DNA from: Thiohalospira sp046546335
GTDB taxonomy: Bacteria; Pseudomonadota; Gammaproteobacteria; Thiohalospirales; Thiohalospiraceae
Assembly (NCBI RefSeq): GCF_046546335.1
Contig: NZ_JBKGYA010000134.1
Direction: 5' to 3' (one strand)
Length of the DNA stretch: 5,822 nt
Every line of letters begins with the position of its first letter. The stretch's first letter is position 1. A program made the position numbers and the translations under genes. This document shows positions 1 to 5,774 of the stretch, piece after piece. The notes beneath the pieces are model-generated. The model had not been told where the DNA came from, made no database searches, and saw nothing but the letters and a program-made list of their open reading frames with translations.

Positions 1-645
1 CTGGAGGCGAATCCCGACCTCACCTGGCGGGAGGTGCGCTGGATCCTGGCCACCACCGCCCGGGACGATTTCCTCGCCGACGATGCCGAGCCTCTGGACC
101 CGGCGGACGAGTGGGCGACCAACGATGCCGGCGAGACGGTGAGCCACGCCTACGGCCACGGTCTGGTGGATGCGAAGGCGGCGGTGGAGCGAGCGAAATC
201 CTGGTCGGACGCCGATCGCTTCCCCGCCCTGGAAAGCCACTCGCAAGAGGACAACGACGGCTGGACCCTGTCGGCCGAATATACCGTAGAGGCAGATATG
301 AGCGTCGGGAATTCCGGCATCGAACGCATCGAGGCGGTGGAGGTGACCCTGGAGGGCTGGTCCCACCCGGCGTGGAACCGGCTGGATATCGAGCTCCAGA
401 AGCTGGATGCAGACGGGGATGTGGTCAGCCGCAGCCTCCTGGCCGAGGACCACTTCTGCCAGGACTCGTCCGGGGAGTATTTGAAGAGCGGGTGTTCGCC
501 CCTGGATGACCAGGAATGGACCTTCTCCACCACCCACCACCTGGGCGAGGCCGCCGACGGCACCTGGCGGCTGGCGATCACGAATAACAGCGCCGACGAG
601 GAGGGCAGCCTGGACTCCTGGACGCTGACCTTCCACGGCCACTGA
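1..645 (+). CDS. Subtilisin/kexin-like S8 serine protease with P domain, C-terminal part (5' end outside window)
   Basis: The frame is open from base 1 and ends at TGA 643-645, giving the last 214 residues. Visible residues 1-20 (LEANPDLTWREVRWILATTA) match the helix that follows the catalytic Ser in subtilases. SHAYGHGLVDAKAAVERA, near residues 46-63, is the usual end of the S8 catalytic domain. Residues about 85-214 form a P/Homo B domain: a beta-rich stretch with hydrophobic and acidic residues, WTFSTTHHLGE, DGTWRLAITN and finally GSLDSWTLTFHGH, the typical closing strands. In kexin-like proteases this domain stabilises the catalytic domain, and the protein acts outside the cytoplasm. Cys153 and Cys165 could form a disulfide. 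The chain is rich in Asp and Glu, as in secreted proteins of halophiles. The catalytic Asp, His and Ser, the signal peptide and any prodomain lie upstream and cannot be checked. The GTG at 34 is an internal codon, not a start. The next gene begins 14 bp downstream. Confidence 0.9.
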   Translation: MEANPDLTWREVRWILATTARDDFLADDAEPLDPADEWATNDAGETVSHAYGHGLVDAKAAVERAKSWSDADRFPALESHSQEDNDGWTLSAEYTVEADMSVGNSGIERIEAVEVTLEGWSHPAWNRLDIELQKLDADGDVVSRSLLAEDHFCQDSSGEYLKSGCSPLDDQEWTFSTTHHLGEAADGTWRLAITNNSADEEGSLDSWTLTFHGH

Positions 646-648
646 GAC

Positions 649-653
649 GGAGG
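649..653 (+). promoter_or_regulatory. Shine-Dalgarno GGAGG of the lipoprotein gene
   Basis: GGAGG lies 6 nt before ATG 660 and just after the protease stop at 643-645. It fixes the start of the downstream gene and fits translation from a shared mRNA. Confidence 0.75.
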
Positions 654-659
654 ATCCCC

Positions 660-1265
660 ATGCCCACTCGCCTGCTCATCCCGCTGCTCGCCGCCGCCCT
701 GATGACCAGCGGCTGCGCCGCCGCCGAGCCCGCGTCCTCCGACGAGGGGACGGAGACCATCCACTGGTACGAGGAGGGCGAGCGGCGGACCCTCTACGTG
801 GTCCCCGGCCGGGTGGTGGAGCTGGGCGATGGCAGCGCGGCGGCGGAGTCGGCGGTGCGCAGCGCCCGCCCCGGCGCCGAGGTGGCCGCCAAGCACCGCG
901 GCGCCCGGATCTGGTCGGTGCCGGAGGGGGAGGTGGGTACGCGGGCGGCCGGCGACCTCGCCCGCGCCGCTGGCAATGAGGCCCGCTTCTCCCCGCTGCT
1001 GCGCACCGCCCCCGACGGCGGGGCCGAGATGGCCCTGGCCGGCGGCGTGCTGGTCACCCTGCGCGAGGACTGGTCCACCGAGGAGGGCCGCCGCTGGCTG
1101 GAGGCGGAGGGCTACACCGTCGAGCGGGAGTACCGCTTCGGCAACCGCTTCCTGATCGCCACCCCGGCCGGCGCGGAGGCGGCGGAGGTGGCCCGGGACC
1201 TCCACCAGCGGGAGCCGGTCACCGGCGCCGCCCCCGACCTCTGGCAGCCGCTGGAGACGCGCTGA
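660..1265 (+). CDS. Small lipoprotein resembling the N-terminal prodomain region of S8 proteases
   Basis: The 201-residue product starts with a lipoprotein signal peptide: Arg4, hydrophobic LLIPLLAAALM, then TSGC with Cys19 as the likely lipidated residue. Thr at -3 is less usual. Ala at +2 does not match the Asp inner-membrane retention signal, so the outer membrane is likely. The mature part seems to hold two related halves. The first (about 33-110) has WYEEGERRTLYVVPGRVVEL, later ARIWSVPEG and an Ala-rich helix, and ends in RFSPLLR. The second (about 111-197) has GGVLVTLREDWSTEEGRRWL, GNRFLIATPAG, an Ala/Glu helix and VTGAAPDLWQ. This order resembles the segment before the catalytic domain in many secreted kexin-like subtilases (a YYxGGxxxPL-like start, an F-SPVFR-like join, then beta-alpha-beta ending in a VxxAxPNF-like motif). 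That match is from memory of the family, not a search. There is no protease catalytic motif. The gene follows the protease by 14 bp, so the likely role is a membrane-anchored folding helper or inhibitor of that protease. A lipoprotein of unknown function remains possible. Confidence 0.75.
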   Translation: MPTRLLIPLLAAALMTSGCAAAEPASSDEGTETIHWYEEGERRTLYVVPGRVVELGDGSAAAESAVRSARPGAEVAAKHRGARIWSVPEGEVGTRAAGDLARAAGNEARFSPLLRTAPDGGAEMALAGGVLVTLREDWSTEEGRRWLEAEGYTVEREYRFGNRFLIATPAGAEAAEVARDLHQREPVTGAAPDLWQPLETR

Positions 1266-1300
1266 GGCCGGAGCCGGACGCCCGGGAGACGGGACCCGCT

Positions 1301-1837
1301 TCAGGCGCCGCCCATCTCCCCCAGGACCGCCTCGTGGGTGGCCACCGCATCCGTCCCGCGGAGGGTGAAGCGCACTCGCTCCACCGCCTCCAGCTCCGGG
1401 GCCTTCTCCTTCACGGTGGCGAAGGCGATGCGCGCCGCCTCCTCCATGGGGTAGCCGAAGGCGCCGGTGGAGATGGCGGGGAAGGCCACGCAGGCCAGCC
1501 GCCGCTCCTCCGCCAGGTCCAGGGCGTTGCGGTAGCAGGTGGCCAGCAGCTCGTCCGCCGGCTCGTCCCGGCCGTAGACCGGGCCCAGGCAGTGGATGAC
1601 GTAGTCGTTGGGCAGGTCGAAGCCGTCGGTGATCACCGCCTCCCCCGGCTCGATGGGGGCCAGCGGGCGGCACTCGTCGGCCAGCCCCGGCCCGGCGGCG
1701 CGGTGGATGGCGCCGGCCACCCCGCCCCCGGGCATGAGCTCCGCGTTGGCGGCGTTGACCACCGCGTCGCAATCCTCCTGGTGGGCGATGTCGCCGCGCA
1801 CCACCTCCACCGTGACCTCGCCGAACCGGGCCTGCAT
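1301..1837 (-). CDS. Stand-alone macrodomain protein (ADP-ribose binding; O-acetyl-ADP-ribose deacetylase-like)
   Basis: The 178-residue product is a single macrodomain, about the size of E. coli YmdB. Landmarks in order: RGDIAHQ (14-20) at the first strand, VVNAANAEL (26-34) contacting the distal ribose, PGGGVAGAIHRAAGP (36-50) as loop 1, YVIHCLGPVYG (79-89), and PAISTGAFGYP (120-130) as the phosphate-binding loop 2. Family members bind ADP-ribose, and many remove ADP-ribose from proteins or deacetylate O-acetyl-ADP-ribose in the cytoplasm. Asn31 aligns with catalytic Asn25 of YmdB, but the position of YmdB Asp35 is Ala41, and Phe127 stands at the loop-2 position that is Tyr in YmdB. Ligand binding is therefore well supported, while the YmdB-type reaction is not. 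ATG 1837 has a very strong ribosome binding site. The gene faces the lipoprotein gene tail to tail, 35 bp apart, and lies 110 bp after the methyltransferase on the same strand. No ADP-ribosyltransferase is nearby. Confidence 0.92.
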   Translation of the reverse strand: MQARFGEVTVEVVRGDIAHQEDCDAVVNAANAELMPGGGVAGAIHRAAGPGLADECRPLAPIEPGEAVITDGFDLPNDYVIHCLGPVYGRDEPADELLATCYRNALDLAEERRLACVAFPAISTGAFGYPMEEAARIAFATVKEKAPELEAVERVRFTLRGTDAVATHEAVLGEMGGA

Positions 1838-1842
1838 GGTTT

Positions 1843-1854
1843 ACCTCCTCCTCC
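1843..1854 (-). promoter_or_regulatory. Extended Shine-Dalgarno of the macrodomain gene
   Basis: Read on the minus strand this is GGAGGAGGAGGT, ending 5 nt before ATG 1837. It is the strongest ribosome binding site in the window and confirms the start. Confidence 0.85.
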
Positions 1855-1880
1855 GGCCTACGCCGGGTTCCTGCCAGTTC

Positions 1881-1902
1881 ACCGGCGTGCTCTCCCGCCG
1901 GT
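1881..1902 (-). other. Short GC-rich hairpin in the macrodomain leader
   Basis: ACCGGCG and CGCCGGT form a perfect 7-bp stem around an 8-nt loop, in the 110-bp gap between the methyltransferase stop and the macrodomain start. On the minus strand the loop reads GGAGAGCA. No T-run follows on the minus strand and only TTTCCC on the plus strand, so it is not a convincing terminator. It could shape the mRNA leader or be chance in GC-rich DNA. Confidence 0.35.
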
Positions 1903-1947
1903 TTCCCGACGGATTCTGCCAAAGGGTGGCGGCGGAGGGTACAGGGT

Positions 1948-2583
1948 TCACTCGGGCCGGCGGGCGGCCATGACGGCGAAGCCGCCCTCGCCGCGACCGG
2001 GGCGCAGGGGCTGGATGTCGGTGATGGAGTTCAGCGGGCCGAAGAGGGTCTGGGCCTGCGCCTCCACGGGGAGGTCGGCCCCCTGGAGCAGGTCCGCCAC
2101 CTCGTCGCCGGAGAAGAAGGTCGCCTCCTGGTAGAAGGTGCTCTGCGCCTGGCGGGCCAGGTACTCCGCCCCCAGGGGGCTGCCGCGGTCGACGAAGCCG
2201 AGGACCAGCCGGCCGCCGGGGCGCAGCACCCGGCGGGCCTCGGCCAGCATGGCGGCGGCGTCGTCGACGAAGCAGAGGGTGGTGACCACCAGGGCGTGGT
2301 CGAAGCTCGCCTCCGCCCAGGGCAGCGCCTCGGCCCGGCCCTCCACCACCCGGATCCCGCGCTCGGCGGCGTGGGCGAGCATGGCCGGCGAGGGGTCCAC
2401 CCCGGTGGCGATCCCCAGCGGTGCGGCGAAGCGGCCGCTGCCCACCCCGATCTCCAGGCCCTCGCCCTCCCACGGGACGAAGGGGCGCAGGGCGAGCAGC
2501 TCCGAGATCCAGGCGGCCTCGTGCTCCGGAAACCAGTGGTCGTAGCGGTCGGGGTGGGCGTCGAAGGCGGCGGTTCGGGGCAT
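1948..2583 (-). CDS. Class I SAM-dependent methyltransferase (substrate unknown)
   Basis: The 211-residue product is a complete Rossmann-fold methyltransferase of usual length. The N-terminus has FDAHPDRYDHWF (7-18), a common lead-in. Motif I is GLEIGVGSGRFA (42-53), which binds SAM. Motif II is GVDPSPAML (61-69), with Asp63 as the likely ribose-binding acid. VEGRAEALPW (80-89) precedes motif IV, SFDHALVVTTLCFVDD (93-108). LRPGGRLVLGFVDRGSPLG (120-138) is motif V/VI. The C-terminal half (STFYQEATFFSGDEVADLL) is typical of the Methyltransf_11 type, and nothing points to a particular substrate. ATG 2583 was chosen because the conserved region starts right after it and GGAG lies 7 nt upstream; an in-frame GTG at 2694 would add a low-complexity Arg/Gly/Ala leader. 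A TAGACT element at 2610-2615 could be a -10 box, but no -35 is visible. The small membrane protein gene ends 111 bp upstream on the same strand. Confidence 0.9.
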   Translation of the reverse strand: MPRTAAFDAHPDRYDHWFPEHEAAWISELLALRPFVPWEGEGLEIGVGSGRFAAPLGIATGVDPSPAMLAHAAERGIRVVEGRAEALPWAEASFDHALVVTTLCFVDDAAAMLAEARRVLRPGGRLVLGFVDRGSPLGAEYLARQAQSTFYQEATFFSGDEVADLLQGADLPVEAQAQTLFGPLNSITDIQPLRPGRGEGGFAVMAARRPE

Positions 2584-2590
2584 GGCGGGA

Positions 2591-2594
2591 CTCC
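2591..2594 (-). promoter_or_regulatory. Shine-Dalgarno GGAG of the methyltransferase gene
   Basis: GGAG on the minus strand is 7 nt upstream of ATG 2583. It supports this start over the upstream in-frame GTG at 2694. Confidence 0.55.
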
Positions 2595-2694
2595 GGGCGA
2601 TTCTGCCCGAGTCTAGCAGGGCGCCGGCTCCCCGACCCACAGGGCGGCCGGCAGCAGCAGGGCGTCTGCGTACTTGACCGACCGCACCCGTCAC

Positions 2695-2868
2695 TCAGTC
2701 GCGGGCGAGCAGCCCCTGGAGGCAGGAGGCGCAGACCGGGGAGACCAGCAGCAGCAGGGTCCCCAGGGCGGCGGCGGCCAGCAGCGGCTGACCCAGGCTC
2801 AGGAGCCCGGCGCTGACGATACCCTGACTGGTGAAGAGGAAGGCGAGGAAGGCGAGATCGGCCTGCAT
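2695..2868 (-). CDS. Small hydrophobic membrane protein with a CxxC motif (57 aa)
   Basis: This short frame runs from ATG 2868 to TGA 2695-2697. The product starts MQADLAFLAFLFTSQGIVSA. It has a hydrophobic segment at about 5-25, a Gln-Pro break near 27-28, and a second segment at about 29-45 (LLAAAALGTLLLLVSPV). It ends with CASCLQGLLARD, where Cys46 and Cys49 form CxxC. Two short membrane helices in a hairpin are likely, with the cysteines at or near the end of helix 2. Support for a real gene: GGGAG 6 nt before the ATG, a hydrophobic pattern that is consistent throughout, and the only AT-rich stretch of the window immediately upstream. I do not recognise the family. CxxC could bind a metal or be redox active, but this is inference. 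It lies 111 bp before the methyltransferase on the same strand and could be its operon partner. Confidence 0.65.
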   Translation of the reverse strand: MQADLAFLAFLFTSQGIVSAGLLSLGQPLLAAAALGTLLLLVSPVCASCLQGLLARD

Positions 2869-2874
2869 GGTTCA

Positions 2875-2879
2875 CTCCC
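2875..2879 (-). promoter_or_regulatory. Shine-Dalgarno GGGAG of the small membrane protein gene
   Basis: GGGAG on the minus strand is 6 nt before ATG 2868, at good spacing. It is one of the main reasons to call this short gene. Confidence 0.6.
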
Positions 2880-2910
2880 TGGAAGGCTTGGAGACGATTC
2901 TCAAGGAATA

Positions 2911-2939
2911 ATCCTAGGGAGGTGTCAGGGGCAAATTAA
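2911..2939 (-). promoter_or_regulatory. Candidate sigma70-type promoter for the small membrane protein gene
   Basis: On the minus strand TTAATT (2934-2939, 3 of 6 consensus bases) and TAGGAT (2911-2916, 4 of 6) are 17 bp apart, which would give a leader of about 35 nt. It sits in the only clearly AT-richer stretch of the window (about 2895-2970). The match is weak; the location is the stronger argument. Confidence 0.3.
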
Positions 2940-3007
2940 CCCAACTGTAGGGCGGGAACTACTCCGATTGCTCAATGGCTGACCACCATCCCGGTCGCGG
3001 GCCGGCC

Positions 3008-3673
3008 TCAGCGTCGCCCCCAGACCAGCAGGTGGCGGTCGGAGAGCGCCTCCACCGAGAGGTGGTCCAGGCCGGTCTCGGCCAGCTGCTGGCGGACCTC
3101 GCCGGGCCGCCAGGCGGCCAGCAGGGAGTTGTAGAAGTCCTGTTGCAGGATCTCCGGCTCGCCGGCGGCGTGCTCTTCCACCAGCCTGGCCGCGGCCTCC
3201 CGGCTGCTCGGACGCATGAGATCCATGACGTAGACCGGGGCGCCGGGGCGGGCGGCGTGGGCGATGGTCTGCCACAGGGCGTGGGGCTCGGCCATGTGGT
3301 GGAGGAGGCTGTTGCTCACCACGGCGTCGAAGCTGGCCGCCGGCAGGCGGGCACCGGGCAGTCGCCCCTCCACCAGCTCGATGCGGTGGGCCAGCCCCTC
3401 GTCGCGGATGCGCTGGTCGGCGGCGGCAAGCATGTTGGGCCCGGCGTCCACGGCGGTGAGGGTGGTGCCGTTGCGCACCCGCGCCAGGCGGCAGGTGATG
3501 TCCGCCGGGCCGCAGCCGAGATCCAGGATACGGCCCGCGGCCGGCTCGTTGGGGAAGCGGTGGCAGAAGTCGGCGACGCAGGCGCCGTGGGGCTCGTCGA
3601 AGTCGGCCTCGGCGTAGGCGCGGACCTGCGCCTCGCTGTCCATGAGTTCGGGCTCGGGGATGCGTTCCATCAT
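3008..3673 (-). CDS. Class I SAM-dependent methyltransferase downstream of oligopeptidase A
   Basis: The 221-residue product is a complete class I methyltransferase. The N-terminus IPEPELMDSEAQVRAYAEAD (5-24) is a characteristic lead. Motif I is RILDLGCGPADIT (48-60). AVDAGPNML (74-82) has the likely ribose-binding Asp76. VEGRLPG (101-107) is followed by motif IV, SFDAVVSNSLLHHM (114-127), and ARPGAPVYVMDLMRPSS (141-157). The strand near the end, LSVEALSDRHLLVWGRR, closes the fold. HH in motif IV is common in small-molecule methyltransferases, but the substrate cannot be read from the sequence. The start is one of two adjacent ATG codons (3673 or 3670); GAGGT 5 nt upstream of the first favours 3673. 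That site overlaps the TGA of the oligopeptidase gene, with 8 nt between stop and start, so translation is probably coupled. It lacks the RsmJ-type signature of the rRNA methyltransferase found next to prlC in E. coli. Confidence 0.9.
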   Translation of the reverse strand: MMERIPEPELMDSEAQVRAYAEADFDEPHGACVADFCHRFPNEPAAGRILDLGCGPADITCRLARVRNGTTLTAVDAGPNMLAAADQRIRDEGLAHRIELVEGRLPGARLPAASFDAVVSNSLLHHMAEPHALWQTIAHAARPGAPVYVMDLMRPSSREAAARLVEEHAAGEPEILQQDFYNSLLAAWRPGEVRQQLAETGLDHLSVEALSDRHLLVWGRR

Positions 3674-3678
3674 GGCGG

Positions 3679-3683
3679 ACCTC
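3679..3683 (-). promoter_or_regulatory. Shine-Dalgarno GAGGT overlapping the oligopeptidase stop
   Basis: The minus strand reads TGAGGT, where TGA is the prlC stop (3682-3684) and GAGGT is the ribosome binding site for ATG 3673. Ribosomes ending prlC would be placed to restart here. Confidence 0.65.
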
Positions 3684-5736
3684 AGGCGGCGTCCAGGCCG
3701 TTGTGGCGCAGCAGCGCGTCCACCTGCGGCTCCCGCCCGCGGAAGGCGATGAACGAATCCATGGCGTCGCGGCTGCCGCCCACCTCCAGCACCTCCGAGA
3801 GGAAGGCGCGGCCGGTCTCGGTGTTGAAGATCCCCTCCTCCTCGAAGCGCTCGAAGGCGTCGGCGGAGAGGACCTCGGCCCACTTGTAGCTGTAGTAGCC
3901 GGCGGCGTAGCCCCCGGCGAAGATGTGGGCGAAGTTGTGGGGGAAGCGGTGCCACGCCGGCGGATGGACCACCGCCACCTGCTCGCGCACCGCCCACAGC
4001 GTCTCCAGGATGCGGCCGCCGGCGTCGGGGTCGTAGTCGCGGTGGAGGCGGAAGTCGAACAGCGAGAACTCCAGCTGGCGGACCATCTGCAGGGCGGCGT
4101 GGAAGTTGCGCGCCGCGTTCATGCGCTCGAACAGCTCCGCCGGCAGCGGCTCCCCGGTCTCGTAGTGGCCGCTGATGAGGTCGATGGCCTCGCGCTGCCA
4201 GCACCAGTTCTCCAGGAACTGGCTGGGCAGCTCCACGGCGTCCCACTCCACGCCGTTGATGCCGGCCACCGAGGGCTCATCCACCCGGGTGAGCATGTGG
4301 TGGAGGCCGTGGCCGAACTCGTGGAAGAGCGTCACCACCTCGTCGTGGGTGAAGAGCGCCGGCTTGTCCCCCACCGGGGCGGAGAGATTGCAGGTGAGGA
4401 AGGCCACCGGGACCTGGACGGTGCCGTCCTCCCGGCGGTGGCGGATGCGGCACTCGTCCATCCAGGCGCCGCCGCGCTTGTTCCGGCGGGCGTAGAGGTC
4501 GAGGTAGAACATCCCCCGGGTCTCGCCGTCGGCGTCGCGGATCGCGTAGAGGCGGACGTCGTCGTGCCAGACGTCGGCCCCCTCCACCTCCCGGATGGTC
4601 AGGCCGTAGAGCCGCTCCACCACGGCGAACAGGCCGGGGATGACCTTCGTCTCCGGGAACCAGGGGCGCAGGTCCTCCTCGGAGAGGTCGTAGCGCGCCT
4701 GGCGCAGCCGCTCCCCGGCCCAGGCGATGTCCCAGGGCTGGAGGTCGTCCAGTCCCAGCTCCTCCCGGGCGAAGGCGGTGAGCTCGTCCAGCTCCCGGCG
4801 CGCCTGCGGCAGGGCGCGGTCGGCCAGGTCCTGGAGGAAGGCGATGACCTCCTCCGGGCTCGGCGCCATCTTGGTGGCCAGGGAGTACTCGGCGTAGTCG
4901 CGAAAGCCCAGCAGCTGCGCCTGCTCGTGGCGCAGGGCGAGGATCCGCTCCATGGTCTCGGAGTTGTCCCACCGGCCGGCGTGGGGGCCCTGGTCCGAGG
5001 CGCGGGTGCCCCAGGCCGTGTAGACCTCCTCCCGCAGCGCGCGGTCATCGGCGAAGGTCATCACCGCGTAGAAGGAGGGGAAGTCCAGGGTGAAGACCCA
5101 GCCCTCCTCGCCGCGGTCGGCCGCCGACTGGCGCGCCTGCTCCCGGGCCTGCTCCGGCAGGCCGGCCAGGCGGGCCTCGTCGGTGACCACCTTGTACCAG
5201 GCCTGGGTGGCGTCCAGGACGTTCTCCTCGTAGCGCGCCGACAGGGTGGCCAGCTCCGAGGCGATGGCCTTGAAGCGCGCCTTGTCCTCGCCGGAGAGTT
5301 CCGCCCCGCCCAGCCGGAAGTCGCGCAGGGCGTTGTCCACCACCCGGCGTTTCGACGGGGAGAGTGCGCGGTAGTGGTCGGAGGCGGCCAGCTCCTTGAG
5401 CGCGGCGTAGAGCCCCTCGTCCTGGGCCAGCTCGCTGCCGTGCTCGGAGAGCTTGGGCAGGCAGGCGTTGTAGGCCTCGCGCAGCGCCTCGCCGTTGACC
5501 ACGCTGTTCATGTGCGAGACCGGCGCCCAGATCCGGCCCAGCCGATCCTCGGCCGCCTCGAAGGGGGCCAGGAGGTTCTCCCAGGTCCACGGCCCGCCAG
5601 CGGCCAGGCGATCGGCGCGCCACTGGCGGTTCTCCGCCAGGACGGTGTCGATGGCCGGCTCCACGTGTTCGGGCCGGATGGCGGAGAAGGGGGGGAGATC
5701 GAAGTCGCTCAGCAGGGGATTGTCGGCGTCGGCCAT
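3682..5736 (-). CDS. prlC: Oligopeptidase A, M3 family zinc metallopeptidase
   Basis: The 684-residue product has the length of E. coli oligopeptidase A (about 680). This cytoplasmic thimet-type enzyme cuts short peptides, including cleaved signal peptides and proteolysis products. The N-terminus has LPPFSAIRPEHVEPAIDTVL (14-33), typical of PrlC, followed by a long helical region. The active site is FHEFGHGLHHML (471-482): His472 and His476 bind zinc and Glu473 is the catalytic base. Glu502 in VEWDAVELPSQFLENW is the expected third zinc ligand. HIFAGGYAAGYYSYKWAEVL (604-623) is the Tyr-rich substrate-binding loop. All key residues are present and the frame is intact. ATG 5736 fits the family N-terminus, although the ribosome binding site is poor (only GGAT about 6 nt upstream). 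The methyltransferase gene follows after 8 nt. A related M3 peptidase such as Dcp is less likely because of the N-terminus. Confidence 0.96.
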   Translation of the reverse strand: MADADNPLLSDFDLPPFSAIRPEHVEPAIDTVLAENRQWRADRLAAGGPWTWENLLAPFEAAEDRLGRIWAPVSHMNSVVNGEALREAYNACLPKLSEHGSELAQDEGLYAALKELAASDHYRALSPSKRRVVDNALRDFRLGGAELSGEDKARFKAIASELATLSARYEENVLDATQAWYKVVTDEARLAGLPEQAREQARQSAADRGEEGWVFTLDFPSFYAVMTFADDRALREEVYTAWGTRASDQGPHAGRWDNSETMERILALRHEQAQLLGFRDYAEYSLATKMAPSPEEVIAFLQDLADRALPQARRELDELTAFAREELGLDDLQPWDIAWAGERLRQARYDLSEEDLRPWFPETKVIPGLFAVVERLYGLTIREVEGADVWHDDVRLYAIRDADGETRGMFYLDLYARRNKRGGAWMDECRIRHRREDGTVQVPVAFLTCNLSAPVGDKPALFTHDEVVTLFHEFGHGLHHMLTRVDEPSVAGINGVEWDAVELPSQFLENWCWQREAIDLISGHYETGEPLPAELFERMNAARNFHAALQMVRQLEFSLFDFRLHRDYDPDAGGRILETLWAVREQVAVVHPPAWHRFPHNFAHIFAGGYAAGYYSYKWAEVLSADAFERFEEEGIFNTETGRAFLSEVLEVGGSRDAMDSFIAFRGREPQVDALLRHNGLDAA

Positions 5737-5768
5737 GGGGTATCCGGGATCTTGCTCGGGAACCCGTC

Positions 5769-5774
5769 ATCGTA
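5769..5774 (-). promoter_or_regulatory. Candidate -10 element upstream of prlC
   Basis: The minus strand has TACGAT (4 of 6 bases of TATAAT) 32 bp before ATG 5736. No -35 stands at 16-18 bp; TCGACA is present but 25 bp away. Weak, and listed only because it lies where a prlC promoter would be expected. Confidence 0.25.

Noticed and set aside
1281..1293. CCCG-GGAGA-CGGG hairpin between the convergent lipoprotein and macrodomain genes as a terminator
   Set aside because: The stem has only 4 bp and no T-run follows on either strand.
150..1922. A 590-codon open frame on the minus strand across the protease, lipoprotein and macrodomain genes
   Set aside because: It is Arg/Gly/Pro-rich without motifs and overlaps three well-supported genes.
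1838..1947. Riboswitch (glycine-like, because of GGGAGAG) in the macrodomain leader
   Set aside because: The rest of the conserved aptamer core is absent, and a macrodomain gene is not a usual target.
2584..2694. N-terminal extension of the methyltransferase from GTG 2694
   Set aside because: The extra residues are Arg/Gly/Ala-rich and unlike the family. ATG 2583 has its own ribosome binding site and conserved residues right after it.
2869..3007. Intrinsic terminator after the prlC-methyltransferase pair
   Set aside because: Only short inverted repeats such as ATTG-AG-CAAT occur, with no GC-rich stem followed by a T-run on the minus strand.
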